Shown: positions 50,489 through 57,966 of the stretch, piece after piece
How the letters are laid out: each line of letters begins with the position of its first letter
How positions within the stretch are numbered: the first letter of the stretch is position 1
Assembly (NCBI GenBank): GCA_965261105.1
Contig: CBDHCM010000006.1
Coordinates: 558,001 to 622,000, forward strand
DNA length: 64,000 bases
Reading direction: 5' to 3'
Source of the DNA: Aldehydirespirator sp965261105
GTDB taxonomy: Bacteria > Actinomycetota > Acidimicrobiia > Acidimicrobiales > Aldehydirespiratoraceae
Position numbers and translations under genes: made by a program
Notes under the pieces: model-generated
The model's input: only the letters and a program-made list of their open reading frames with translations
Told to the model about the DNA's origin: nothing
Databases searched by the model: none

Positions 50489-50779
50489 GACTCGCGCGAA
50501 CGTCGAGGCAAGAGCATCGCGCAATCGAACCGTGGGCAAGATTAGCCTCTGTCGCGTGAGCCAGAGTCCCACGATTCCGCGCAGCCTGAGTACGGCCCAA
50601 CCACGTCGGCCGGCAAGCTCCAGCCATTCTTCGTCCGCGACCTCTTCGTCCGCGGGTATGCCGTAGTGCTCGGAGAGGGTGAGCAACCGCAAGCCTGCAT
50701 CTCGCAGCAGGCGGGGGACCGTGATCCTGCCCAGGCTGCGGTCGAGGAAGAGATCAGGCAGCCCGGCGGGATGTGACAC
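50450..50779 (-). CDS. PIN-like toxin, probably 3'-truncated (VapC45-like)
   Basis: A 109-aa frame. Residues 1-65 (LPDLFLDRSLGRITVPRLLR, LSEHYGIPADEEVADEEWLE) match the start of VapC45/PIN_8-type proteins, with the acidic FLDRSLGR. In the family the frame continues to the catalytic half with a GWxVLxKD segment. Here WAVL is followed by unrelated RLRGIVGLWLTRQRLILPT, reading into the antisense of the aldehyde dehydrogenase gene. The toxin is therefore likely inactive. It overlaps the DUF433-type gene by 26 nt. Confidence 0.65.
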   Translation of the reverse strand: MSHPAGLPDLFLDRSLGRITVPRLLRDAGLRLLTLSEHYGIPADEEVADEEWLELAGRRGWAVLRLRGIVGLWLTRQRLILPTVRLRDALASTFARVSRLGAVGEDEGL

Positions 50780-51500
50780 GGACGACGTCTTCGAGCTGGT
50801 CGTCCGGCACGCCGAACTCGTCAGCTAGTTCGCTGAGGCTTTCACCAGCCCAGAAGCGATCAAGCACATCCGCGATGCGCGCTCCCCCGCGCTCGAAGAT
50901 AGGAGCGCCGAACGATCGAGTCGGGTCCGCTACCACATCGGCGCGGTCGTATGCGGGCACATGGATGACAGTCGCGTAGCCATCGGGCCCGTACTCGATT
51001 CGCTGGAGATACTTCGTGACCACCTCAACGAAGACCCGCTGATTGTTGCGAACTACCACCAAGTCGCTTGGCTCGCGGCCTGAGCCTGCGGCGCGGCACT
51101 CCTCGTCATAGTCGTAGAGCTGTTCCGCGCCGTCGGTGTAGAGCCGCCGAGACGCCAACGCATGGGCGATCCCGATTCGGCTCTGAAGTGCTTCGAGCGC
51201 CGGCCGGACTCTCTGCATCGGAACCCCGCTCCTGCGGACAGCCGCGAGTACGAGTGCCTCGGCAAGTCCCACGAACGGGAGCGAGGGCTCCCGGTTCGTC
51301 CTCGGTGCCAGGCACGTGATGACCGGCTTGCCGATGACGTCCGGTCGGCTGGGGAGACGCGACACGTGGCCCTTCGCCCAGTTGGTGAGCGTAGAGGGTG
51401 GCACGTCCACGATCTGGGCCGCTTCACTCAGGGTGTAGAGCGGCACGGAGAATCGGAGGTCGGATTTGCCTGTCAGTGTGAACTCCCTTCTTCCGCCCAT
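50754..51500 (-). CDS. DUF433-containing antitoxin-like protein (VapB45-like)
   Basis: A 248-aa protein. Its N-terminus RFSVPLYTLSEAAQIVDVPP, STLTNWAKGHVSRL is a MerR/helix-turn-helix-like domain. The C-terminus (SFGAPIFERGGARIADVLDR, FWAGESLSELADEFGVPDDQ) is the DUF433 motif of antitoxins paired with PIN_8-type toxins. The middle contains FVGLAEALVLAAVRRSGVPM. It would bind DNA and the PIN protein. The gene looks intact even though its partner seems cut. Confidence 0.75.
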   Translation of the reverse strand: MGGRREFTLTGKSDLRFSVPLYTLSEAAQIVDVPPSTLTNWAKGHVSRLPSRPDVIGKPVITCLAPRTNREPSLPFVGLAEALVLAAVRRSGVPMQRVRPALEALQSRIGIAHALASRRLYTDGAEQLYDYDEECRAAGSGREPSDLVVVRNNQRVFVEVVTKYLQRIEYGPDGYATVIHVPAYDRADVVADPTRSFGAPIFERGGARIADVLDRFWAGESLSELADEFGVPDDQLEDVVRVTSRRAA

Positions 51501-51678
51501 TCAAGCAGTTCACGAAGCAGCAGCGACGACTGTACGCTCAGAGATCACATTGTCTTGCTGCAAAGGGGATGTGATCGCGTTTGTCTGCTATAGCGGTACG
51601 CCCATGTCGGTGCGCTCCTTGTTGGCCTCTCACCGAAGCCGCTTGGGGCAGAATCCTCGGGAAAGCCGAGGAACGTCA

Positions 51679-51707
51679 GGGGGTGGCGCCGTAGATGCGC
51701 CACCCCC
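51679..51707 (-). terminator. Hairpin downstream of the GPP34 gene
   Basis: GGGGGTGGCGC (51679-51689), loop CGTAGAT, then GCGCCACCCCC (51697-51707) form a perfect 11-bp GC stem about 67 bp past the GPP34 gene's stop on the minus strand. No T-run follows. It is a likely intrinsic-type or mRNA-end hairpin. The rest of the 51501-51774 gap shows nothing I can assign. Confidence 0.6.
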
Positions 51708-51774
51708 CGGCTGATCACTTCACGACCTGAAAGCGGGCCACCTGCCCAACCACCGGGTCGGCCAAGCCGGGGGG

Positions 51775-52428
51775 TTAGAACATTTGGCCCTCTATGCGGG
51801 AGGCGGCCAGCCACATCTCCATGTCGTAGATGGTCTGGGCCATGGCCTGGCCGATCAGGTCCAGCTTGCGCACCTGCTCGATGCGGGCCCTGGCCTGCTC
51901 CAGCTCCCGCTTGGACAGCAGCTCCCGGAAGATCCCGCAGGCGTCGGCCAGGGCGATGATCACCACGTCGCGTGGTTCGGGGATCTGGTCCGAGAACAGC
52001 ACCTCCATGATGCGCAGCTTCACCTCGCGCTCGGCCTTGCCGTCGACGACCGGGTAGCGCCGTGACTTGAACACCCACAGGAAGCGGTCCTCCTGCTGCT
52101 CCAGGATGCCTGCTTGCACCAGACGGGACAGAGCCTCCTCGCGAATCTGCTCGCCCTTCTTGGCCGTGTGCTCCACCCAGTAGCGGGCGTCGCGCTGGTC
52201 GCCCGCCGCGATCTCGGCCAGGGTCGGGTCGAGCAGGCTGTCATCGACGGGAGCGGCGTCGATCAGGATGAGGTTGTCCGGGTCGGTGTCGATCCGGTTC
52301 TCCAGGGCCAGGTCCATGAGCACCGCCCCGGCCAGGGCCCGGTCCATCGACCACGACGGCACGTGCGCGAACTTGCCGTCGTCGTCGTGCAGCATCAGCA
52401 GGATGATCTCTTCGGCGAATCTCAGCAT
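51775..52428 (-). CDS. GPP34 (GOLPH3-like) family protein
   Basis: A 217-aa protein starting MLRFAEEIILLMLHDDDGKF. It continues AHVPSWSMDRALAGAVLMDL, ALENRIDTDPDNLILID and a C-terminal helical part, as in bacterial GPP34-domain proteins, which resemble eukaryotic GOLPH3 and may bind phosphoinositide-type lipids. Its role in actinobacteria is not established. ATG 52428 is preferred to an upstream start. The gene stands alone downstream of nrdAB on the same strand. Confidence 0.85.
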   Translation of the reverse strand: MLRFAEEIILLMLHDDDGKFAHVPSWSMDRALAGAVLMDLALENRIDTDPDNLILIDAAPVDDSLLDPTLAEIAAGDQRDARYWVEHTAKKGEQIREEALSRLVQAGILEQQEDRFLWVFKSRRYPVVDGKAEREVKLRIMEVLFSDQIPEPRDVVIIALADACGIFRELLSKRELEQARARIEQVRKLDLIGQAMAQTIYDMEMWLAASRIEGQMF

Positions 52429-52479
52429 GGCGCTCTGTGTATCACATCGGCGGGCGGCGCAAAACACCCCGTGCCGGCG

Positions 52480-53607
52480 TCAGAAATCCTCGTCGAAGGA
52501 GACCACGCCCCCCACGCCCACCTGGTAGGCGGACACGGTGCGCTCAAAGAAGTTGGACAGCTCCTGTACGTCCTGCAGCTCCATGAACGAGAACGGGTTG
52601 CGGCTGCCGAAGCGGCGGGCCAAGCCCAGCTGCATGAGCCGCTGGTCGGCCACGAACTCAAGGTAGGAGCGGGTGTCGGCCACCGACATTCCCGGCACGC
52701 CCTCGCCCAGGAGGTCCGCCGCGAACCGGTGCTCGGCGTCCACCGCCTCGGCCATCATGTCGCTGATGTCGCGGCCCAGCTCCTCGTCGAACAGCTCGGG
52801 CTCCTCGGCGCGCACCGTGCGGATCACCTCGAAGGCGAAGTTCATGTGCATCGACTCGTCTCTGAACACCCAGTTGGTGCCGGCGGCCAGCCCGTTGAGC
52901 AGGCCCTTGGACCGCAGGAAGTACACGTACGCGAAGGCGGCGAAGAAGAACAGCCCCTCGATGCAGGCCGCGAAGCAGACCAGGTTCATCAGGAACCGGC
53001 GCCGGTCGGCCGCGGTGCGCAGCGGCCCGCTGCCGACCGAGTCCATCCACTTGAAGCAGAACTCGGCCTTGGCCCGGATCGACGGGATGTTCTCGATGGC
53101 CGCGAACGCCTCGGCCCGCTCGGTGTGGTCGGGGATGTAGTTGTCGAGCAGGTTCAGGTAGAACTGCACGTGCAGCGCCTCCTCGAAGAGTTGGCGCGAC
53201 AGGTACATGCGGGCCTCGGGCGCGTTGATGTGCTCGTAGAGGTTGAGGACCAGGTTGTTGGCCACAATCGAGTCGCCGGTGGCGAAGAAGGCAACGAGCC
53301 GGCGTATCAGGTGCTTCTCGGCCGGCATGAGCTTGCGGTCCAGGTCGACGAGGTCGTCGGAGAAGTCGATCTCGTCGACCGTCCAGGTGTTCTTGATCGC
53401 GTCGCGGTACATCTCGAAGAACTGCGGGTAGCGCATCGGCCGCAGCGTGAGGTCGAAGCCCGGGTCCAGGATGTTGAGCCGGACGCGGGGCTGCCCGGGC
53501 CGGGCCTTGGCATCCGAATCAGGCTGGGCGCCTGCTGGAGGGGTGGGGACGGCAGAGCCCCGGCCCGGGAGATCGAGATGATCCACAGAAATGTCGGTGA
53601 TGGCCAT
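52480..53607 (-). CDS. nrdB: Class I ribonucleotide reductase beta subunit
   Basis: A 375-aa ferritin-like radical subunit. Metal ligands are in FFATGDSIVANN (Asp), FEEALHVQFYLNLL (Glu, His, with Tyr four residues after His in the radical-Tyr position), CIEGLFFFAAFAYV (Glu), and FRDESMHMNFAFEV (Glu, His). The C-terminus ends GVGGVVSFDEDF, the peptide that docks on the alpha subunit. The first 40 residues are a Pro/Ala-rich extension. ATG 53607 overlaps the nrdA stop by one base, so the subunits are co-translated. Confidence 0.95.
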   Translation of the reverse strand: MAITDISVDHLDLPGRGSAVPTPPAGAQPDSDAKARPGQPRVRLNILDPGFDLTLRPMRYPQFFEMYRDAIKNTWTVDEIDFSDDLVDLDRKLMPAEKHLIRRLVAFFATGDSIVANNLVLNLYEHINAPEARMYLSRQLFEEALHVQFYLNLLDNYIPDHTERAEAFAAIENIPSIRAKAEFCFKWMDSVGSGPLRTAADRRRFLMNLVCFAACIEGLFFFAAFAYVYFLRSKGLLNGLAAGTNWVFRDESMHMNFAFEVIRTVRAEEPELFDEELGRDISDMMAEAVDAEHRFAADLLGEGVPGMSVADTRSYLEFVADQRLMQLGLARRFGSRNPFSFMELQDVQELSNFFERTVSAYQVGVGGVVSFDEDF

Positions 53608-56045
53608 CAGTCGCACGCCTCGCAAGTCTCAGGATTCTCCAAGGAGCAGGCCGCGGCGGCCTCCGCGTCGGCGGCGGAGGTGCCGTTGCCGCTGGTGGTG
53701 GTCTGGTTGATCCGCGTGGCGGGTCTCGACCGCAGGTAGTAGGTGGTCTTGAGGCCCTGCTTCCACGCGTGCATGTACATCGACGACAGCTTCCCGATGG
53801 TCGGGGCCTCCATGAACAGGTTGAGCGACTGGCTCTGGTCGATGAAGGCGCCCCGATCGGCGGCCATCTCGATGAGCGAGCGCTGCGGGATCTCCCACGC
53901 GGTGCGATACACGGCCCGAAGATCCTCGGGGATGCGCTCGATCGGCTGTATCGAGCCCTCGGCCTTCTTGACCTCGGCGATCATCTTGTCGCCCCACAGG
54001 CCCCTGGCCTTCAACTGGGCCACCAGGTAGCGGTTCACCTGCATGAACTCGCCCGAGAGGGTCTCGCGCTTGAACAGGTTCGACACTTGGGGCTCGATGC
54101 ACTCGTAGCAGCCGGCGATGGCGGCGATGGTGGCCGTCGGGGCGATGGCGATCAGCAGAGAGTTGCGCAGCCCGTGCTCTGCGATCCGCGCCCGCAGCGG
54201 CGCCCAGCGCTGCGGGTCGGACGGCTCGGCCCCCCAGAGGTCGAACTGCAGATCGCCGGCCGCGGCCCGGGTGTCGGAGAAGCCGGGGTGGGCCCCGCCG
54301 GCCTCGGCGAGCTCCGTGGAGGCCCACAGGGCGTTGAGGTAGATCTCCTCTGAGATGCGGCGGCTGAGGGCGCGGGCCTCGGCGGAGTCGAAGGCCAGAC
54401 CCAGCTTGAAGAACACGTCCTGCAGGCCCATGAGGCCCAGGCCCACCGGGCGCCAGCGCCGGTTGGAGGCCTCGGACTCGCCGGTCGGGTAGTAGTTGAT
54501 GTCGATCACGCGGTCGAGGAAGCCGACCACCAGCCGGACCACCTCGCCCAGCCGCTCGAAGTCGAAGCCCGTCGGGGCGCTGCCATTGGAGGCTGCCGTC
54601 GCGGGTTGAACGAACGCGCCGAGGTTGACCGATCCGAGGTTGCAGACCGCGGTCTCCTGCGCGCTGGTGACCTCGATGATCTCGGTGCACAGGTTCGAGA
54701 GGTGCACCACCCGGTCCCTGGCGTTGGTGTCGCCGCCGGGTCCGGGGCCGGTCTGGTTGCACTTGGCGTTGGAGGCGTCCTTGAACGTCATCCAGCCGTT
54801 GCCGGTCTCGGCCAGGGTCCGCATCATGCGGGTGTAGAGCTGGCGGGCCGGGACCTGGCGCTCGAAGCGGCCGTCGGCCTCGGCCTGCTCGTAGATGGCC
54901 CGGAACTCGTCGCCGTAGGTGTCGGTTAGCTCGGGCACCTTCTTGGGGTCGAACAGGCTCCACTGCCAGTCCTTCTCCACCCGCTCCATGAACAGGTCGG
55001 GCACCCAGTTGGCCAGGTTGATGTTGTGGGTGCGCCGGGCGTGGTCGCCGGTGTTGTCGCGCAACTCGAGGAACTGCTCGATGTCCGCGTGCCAGGACTC
55101 CAGATACACGCAGGCCGCGCCCTTGCGCCGGCCGCCCTGATTGACCGCGGCGACCGAGCTGTCGAGGGTCTTGAGCCATGGCACGATGCCGTTGGACAGC
55201 CCGTTGGTGCCTTTGATCAGCGATCCCTTGGAGCGGATCCGGTGCCAGCCCACGCCGATGCCGCCCGCGTACTTCGAGAGCCGGGCGATGTCGGTGTAGC
55301 GCTGATAGATGCCCTCGAGGGAGTCCACGGGGGAGTCGAGCAGGTAGCAGCTCGACATCTGCGGATGCACTGTGCCCGAGTTGAACAGCGTCGGGCTCGA
55401 CGGCAGGTAGGCCAGCGACGAGATCAGGTCGTAGAAGGCGACGGCCTCGTCTGCGTCGGTGCTCAGTCCGCAGGCCACTCGCAGCATGAAGTGCTGCGGG
55501 GTCTCGATGACGAGGCGGGTGTCGGGGTGGCGCAGCAGGTATCGGTCGTACACGGTGCGCAGGCCGAAGAACTCGTAGTTGCGGTCCCGGCCCGAGTCGA
55601 CGGCCGCGTTGAGGGCGGGGGAGTTGGTTCGCACGAACTGCAGCGTGTCCTCGCTGATCAGCCCGAGCCGGTGGCCGGTCTCAATCGCCTCGGAGAACCA
55701 GGGAATGTTCTGGTTGCGGACCTCCTTGTCGATGTAGGTGGCCAGCATGCGGGCCGCGAGCTTCGAGTAGTTGGGCTCCTCCACGATGAGCCCGGCCGCG
55801 GTGCGGATGCTCAGCTCGTCGAGCTCGCGGGTGGTGGCACCGTCGGCGAGGGCCGCGATGGTGCGGGTGCTGACCGTCAGGGGATCGATGCCCAGCAGGC
55901 CCTCGGCGGCCCGGGCCACCGCATTGACGATCTTGTTCACGTCGACTGGCTCGAGGCTGCCGTTGCGCTTGCGCACGCGCATGGTCGTCGGCGCGGACGC
56001 AGCCGGAGGCGCATCGGCGACGGTGGTCAGCCTGTCCTGAATCAT
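53607..56045 (-). CDS. nrdA: Class I ribonucleotide reductase alpha subunit
   Basis: An 812-aa catalytic subunit. An N-terminal ATP-cone follows the start (RVRKRNGSLEPVDVNKIVNA). The barrel has FNSGTVHPQMSSCYLLDSPV (active-site Cys), GIGVGWHRIRSKGSLIKGTN, the HLSNLCTEIIEVTSAQETAV radical-site region, and AIAPTATIAAIAGC. The C-terminal redox pair is in CSLENPETCEACD. It makes deoxynucleotides with NrdB. ATG 56045 (MIQDRLTTV) is chosen; GTG 56051 is close. A good promoter lies upstream. Confidence 0.96.
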   Translation of the reverse strand: MIQDRLTTVADAPPAASAPTTMRVRKRNGSLEPVDVNKIVNAVARAAEGLLGIDPLTVSTRTIAALADGATTRELDELSIRTAAGLIVEEPNYSKLAARMLATYIDKEVRNQNIPWFSEAIETGHRLGLISEDTLQFVRTNSPALNAAVDSGRDRNYEFFGLRTVYDRYLLRHPDTRLVIETPQHFMLRVACGLSTDADEAVAFYDLISSLAYLPSSPTLFNSGTVHPQMSSCYLLDSPVDSLEGIYQRYTDIARLSKYAGGIGVGWHRIRSKGSLIKGTNGLSNGIVPWLKTLDSSVAAVNQGGRRKGAACVYLESWHADIEQFLELRDNTGDHARRTHNINLANWVPDLFMERVEKDWQWSLFDPKKVPELTDTYGDEFRAIYEQAEADGRFERQVPARQLYTRMMRTLAETGNGWMTFKDASNAKCNQTGPGPGGDTNARDRVVHLSNLCTEIIEVTSAQETAVCNLGSVNLGAFVQPATAASNGSAPTGFDFERLGEVVRLVVGFLDRVIDINYYPTGESEASNRRWRPVGLGLMGLQDVFFKLGLAFDSAEARALSRRISEEIYLNALWASTELAEAGGAHPGFSDTRAAAGDLQFDLWGAEPSDPQRWAPLRARIAEHGLRNSLLIAIAPTATIAAIAGCYECIEPQVSNLFKRETLSGEFMQVNRYLVAQLKARGLWGDKMIAEVKKAEGSIQPIERIPEDLRAVYRTAWEIPQRSLIEMAADRGAFIDQSQSLNLFMEAPTIGKLSSMYMHAWKQGLKTTYYLRSRPATRINQTTTSGNGTSAADAEAAAACSLENPETCEACD

Positions 56046-56138
56046 CGTCACGTCGGTGCGCCTCCCTTCACCGGCGCATCGGGGCTCTCGGCATCCTGCG
56101 AGCCCCTGATGCGGGCCGGCCACCACTTCAGAGTATGA

Positions 56139-56168
56139 ATTACAGCACCGTAACTACACGCGTGTCAA
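56139..56168 (-). promoter_or_regulatory. Promoter of nrdAB with overlapping palindrome
   Basis: On the minus strand TTGACA (56168-56163) and TGTAAT (56144-56139) are separated by 18 bp, a close match to a vegetative -35/-10 pair about 94 bp before the nrdA start. ACACGCGTGT, a perfect 10-bp palindrome (56156-56165), overlaps the -35 box and could be a repressor site. It is not a standard NrdR box. Confidence 0.6.
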
Positions 56169-56196
56169 ATTGCGCCCCCGCCACCCCCCTTGAGCA

Positions 56197-56306
56197 GGGC
56201 TTCTTGATCCCGGCGTGCGACTAGCGTTGCGAGGTGTGGGGCGGGCGGTGGATGGCCGCAGCCCTCGTGGGCTTCTTGATCCCGGCGTGCGACTAGCGTC
56301 GCAACA
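56197..56306 (+). repeat. 72-bp spaced direct repeat before the oxygenase gene
   Basis: A stretch of about 30 bp beginning GGGCTTCTTGATCCCGGCGT (through GCGACTAGCG) occurs at 56197 and again at 56269, 72 bp apart, with one or two differences just beyond. The second copy leads into the GTG start at 56307, and the first has a matching GTG near 56234. It is a duplication of the gene's upstream and start region, like the ones at 39.2, 42.3 and 46.0 kb, but here beside a divergent neighbour. Confidence 0.8.
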
Positions 56307-57278
56307 GTGGAGATACTCGACGTCGACTTGGTGGCTTTCGAGCGGGGCGACCGGACCGGGCGGGCCGCGGTGGTGGACGGTGTCATGCGCAGCCTGGCCA
56401 CCGGCTTCGTGTACGTGGCCCACGACCTGGGCGCGGGAGTGATCGACGAGGCCTACGGGCAACTGGAGGCGTTCTTCGACCTGCCCCAGGAGCGAAAGGA
56501 CCGCTACATCGTGGCCGGCGCCCACGGCGAGACCGGCTACACCCCGATGATGACCGAGACGGCTGCGATCTCCGACATCCCCGACCTCAAGGAGATGCTC
56601 AACTGGGGCGAGCCCGCACCGGCGGGCCATCCGCTGCGCCGGCGCTACCCGCAGCGCTACGGGCCGCCCGCGCTTCCCGAGGACGACCTTGGTGGCGTCA
56701 CCGAGCTGCTGCTCGGGTTCCATACCTCGGTGCTCGACGTCCAGCGCCGGGTTCTGAGGGTGATCGCGGCCGGGATCGGGATCCACGAGGACTTCTTCGA
56801 CACCATGCTGGAGCACGGTTCGACCCTCACCCGGGCCATCCACTACCCGCCGATGGGCACCGCGCCCGGCGAGGGCTTCATGTGGGCGGCCGAGCACGGC
56901 GACATCAACCTCATCACCATGCTGCCGCGGGCCACGGCCCCGGGCCTGCAGGTGCGCACCGACCGGGGCTGGGTCGATGCGATCCCGCCCGAGGGCAACG
57001 CCATCATCAACACCGGCATGATGCTCGACCATCTGACCAATGGTGTGATCGGCGCAGGCATCCACCGGGTGGCAGCCACTGAGGGCCAGACCGGAGACCG
57101 CTACTCGGTGGTGCAGTTCGCCCACCCCACGCCGTGGACGATCCTGTCGCCGCTGCCAACCTGCGTCACCGACGAGAACCCGCTGCGCTACCCGTCAATC
57201 TCCGCGGCCGACGCGCTGGCCAAGGTGATCTGGGAGATCAACCTGGTCGAGGACGGACGCCGAATCGGAGCGGGCTAG
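56307..57278 (+). CDS. Isopenicillin-N-synthase-like Fe(II)/2-oxoglutarate oxygenase
   Basis: A 323-aa double-stranded beta-helix oxygenase. It opens EILDVDLVAFERGDRTGRAA, VMRSLATGFVYVAHDLGAGV. The iron triad is HxD in EHGDINLITML and the distal His in GAGIHRVAA. The C-terminal RYSVVQFAHPTPWTILSPLP holds the usual RxS for 2-oxoglutarate. Reactions in the family include hydroxylation, desaturation and ring closure; the substrate is unknown. GTG 56307 follows the 72-bp repeat. It is divergent from nrdAB. Confidence 0.87.
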   Translation: MEILDVDLVAFERGDRTGRAAVVDGVMRSLATGFVYVAHDLGAGVIDEAYGQLEAFFDLPQERKDRYIVAGAHGETGYTPMMTETAAISDIPDLKEMLNWGEPAPAGHPLRRRYPQRYGPPALPEDDLGGVTELLLGFHTSVLDVQRRVLRVIAAGIGIHEDFFDTMLEHGSTLTRAIHYPPMGTAPGEGFMWAAEHGDINLITMLPRATAPGLQVRTDRGWVDAIPPEGNAIINTGMMLDHLTNGVIGAGIHRVAATEGQTGDRYSVVQFAHPTPWTILSPLPTCVTDENPLRYPSISAADALAKVIWEINLVEDGRRIGAG

Positions 57279-57419
57279 CCCCCCAGAGTGGAATGGCCTC
57301 GCCGCCATGAGATCTGCAACGCCCTCGCAGCTCTGAGCGACTGCTGAGTCGGGTGGTGGACGGCCGCCGCCCCGCCACCTGACTGTGCTACGGCCAGTCC
57401 ACTGGCATCGGGCCGAATG

Positions 57420-57728
57420 TCAGCAGCCTGTCGCAGCCTTCAGCGTTTCGCAGGCCTCTTCCAATCGCGCCGCGCCCAGCTCGGTCACGCGTCGCCGGAA
57501 GGCGCTTCGGGGCACGGTCAGGATGGTGTCGAAGTTGACCACGCTGTCGGACGGAACGCCGTCTTGCCGCGCTGTGAGCGGCAGTTCGGAGATCAGGCCT
57601 CTGCGCGTGCGTGTCAGCGCCGCAACGACCACCGAGTCGATGCGGTCTGCCACCGGGTCTCGTGTGAGCACTAGCACTGGCCTGTCGCCGTCCGGCACCG
57701 CGGCGAACCAGACTTCACCCCGACGCAT
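57420..57728 (-). CDS. MazF-like mRNA interferase toxin
   Basis: A 102-aa toxin starting MRRGEVWFAAVPDGDRPVLV, followed by LTRDPVADRIDSVVVAALTR, DSVVNFDTILTVPRSAF and the C-terminal helix LEEACETLKAATGC. This is the MazF/PemK SH3-like fold, with the conserved RRGEVW start and a Thr/Arg-rich loop (TRTRRGLISELPL). It should cleave RNA when free of antitoxin. It overlaps the antitoxin gene by 14 nt, downstream of ileS. Confidence 0.88.
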   Translation of the reverse strand: MRRGEVWFAAVPDGDRPVLVLTRDPVADRIDSVVVAALTRTRRGLISELPLTARQDGVPSDSVVNFDTILTVPRSAFRRRVTELGAARLEEACETLKAATGC

Positions 57729-57966
57729 CTGCCCAGTCGGACCAGTCCTCAGCCGGCAGGCAGCTTTGGATGGACATGATCGAGAGTTCGTCCGGTTGCA
57801 GTGGCGACCTCCCGTAGATCTCCACATCGTGCTCGGCCCCGACGGAGTTGAGGTAACGACGCAGCGCTTCACGAATCATCTGCGATACAGACAACCCGAG
57901 CGTCTCAGCCGCCTCGCGAACTCGGGTGGCCTCGGTGTCCGCCATCCGGCAGGTCAACATTGTCAT
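57715..57966 (-). CDS. Ribbon-helix-helix antitoxin (MazE-like partner)
   Basis: An 83-aa protein. Its N-terminus MTMLTCRMADTEATRVREAA, ETLGLSVSQMIREALRRYLN is a ribbon-helix-helix DNA-binding domain, followed by an acidic C-terminus (EDWSDWADASG) that would block the toxin. Its ATG overlaps the ileS stop codon (ATGA), so it depends on ileS translation. It is the first gene of an antitoxin-toxin pair. Confidence 0.85.
   Translation of the reverse strand: MTMLTCRMADTEATRVREAAETLGLSVSQMIREALRRYLNSVGAEHDVEIYGRSPLQPDELSIMSIQSCLPAEDWSDWADASG

Noticed and set aside
56139..56168. A standard pair of NrdR boxes at nrdAB
   Set aside because: Only a single compact ACACGCGTGT palindrome is present; the 16-bp NrdR consensus with AT-rich centre is not seen.
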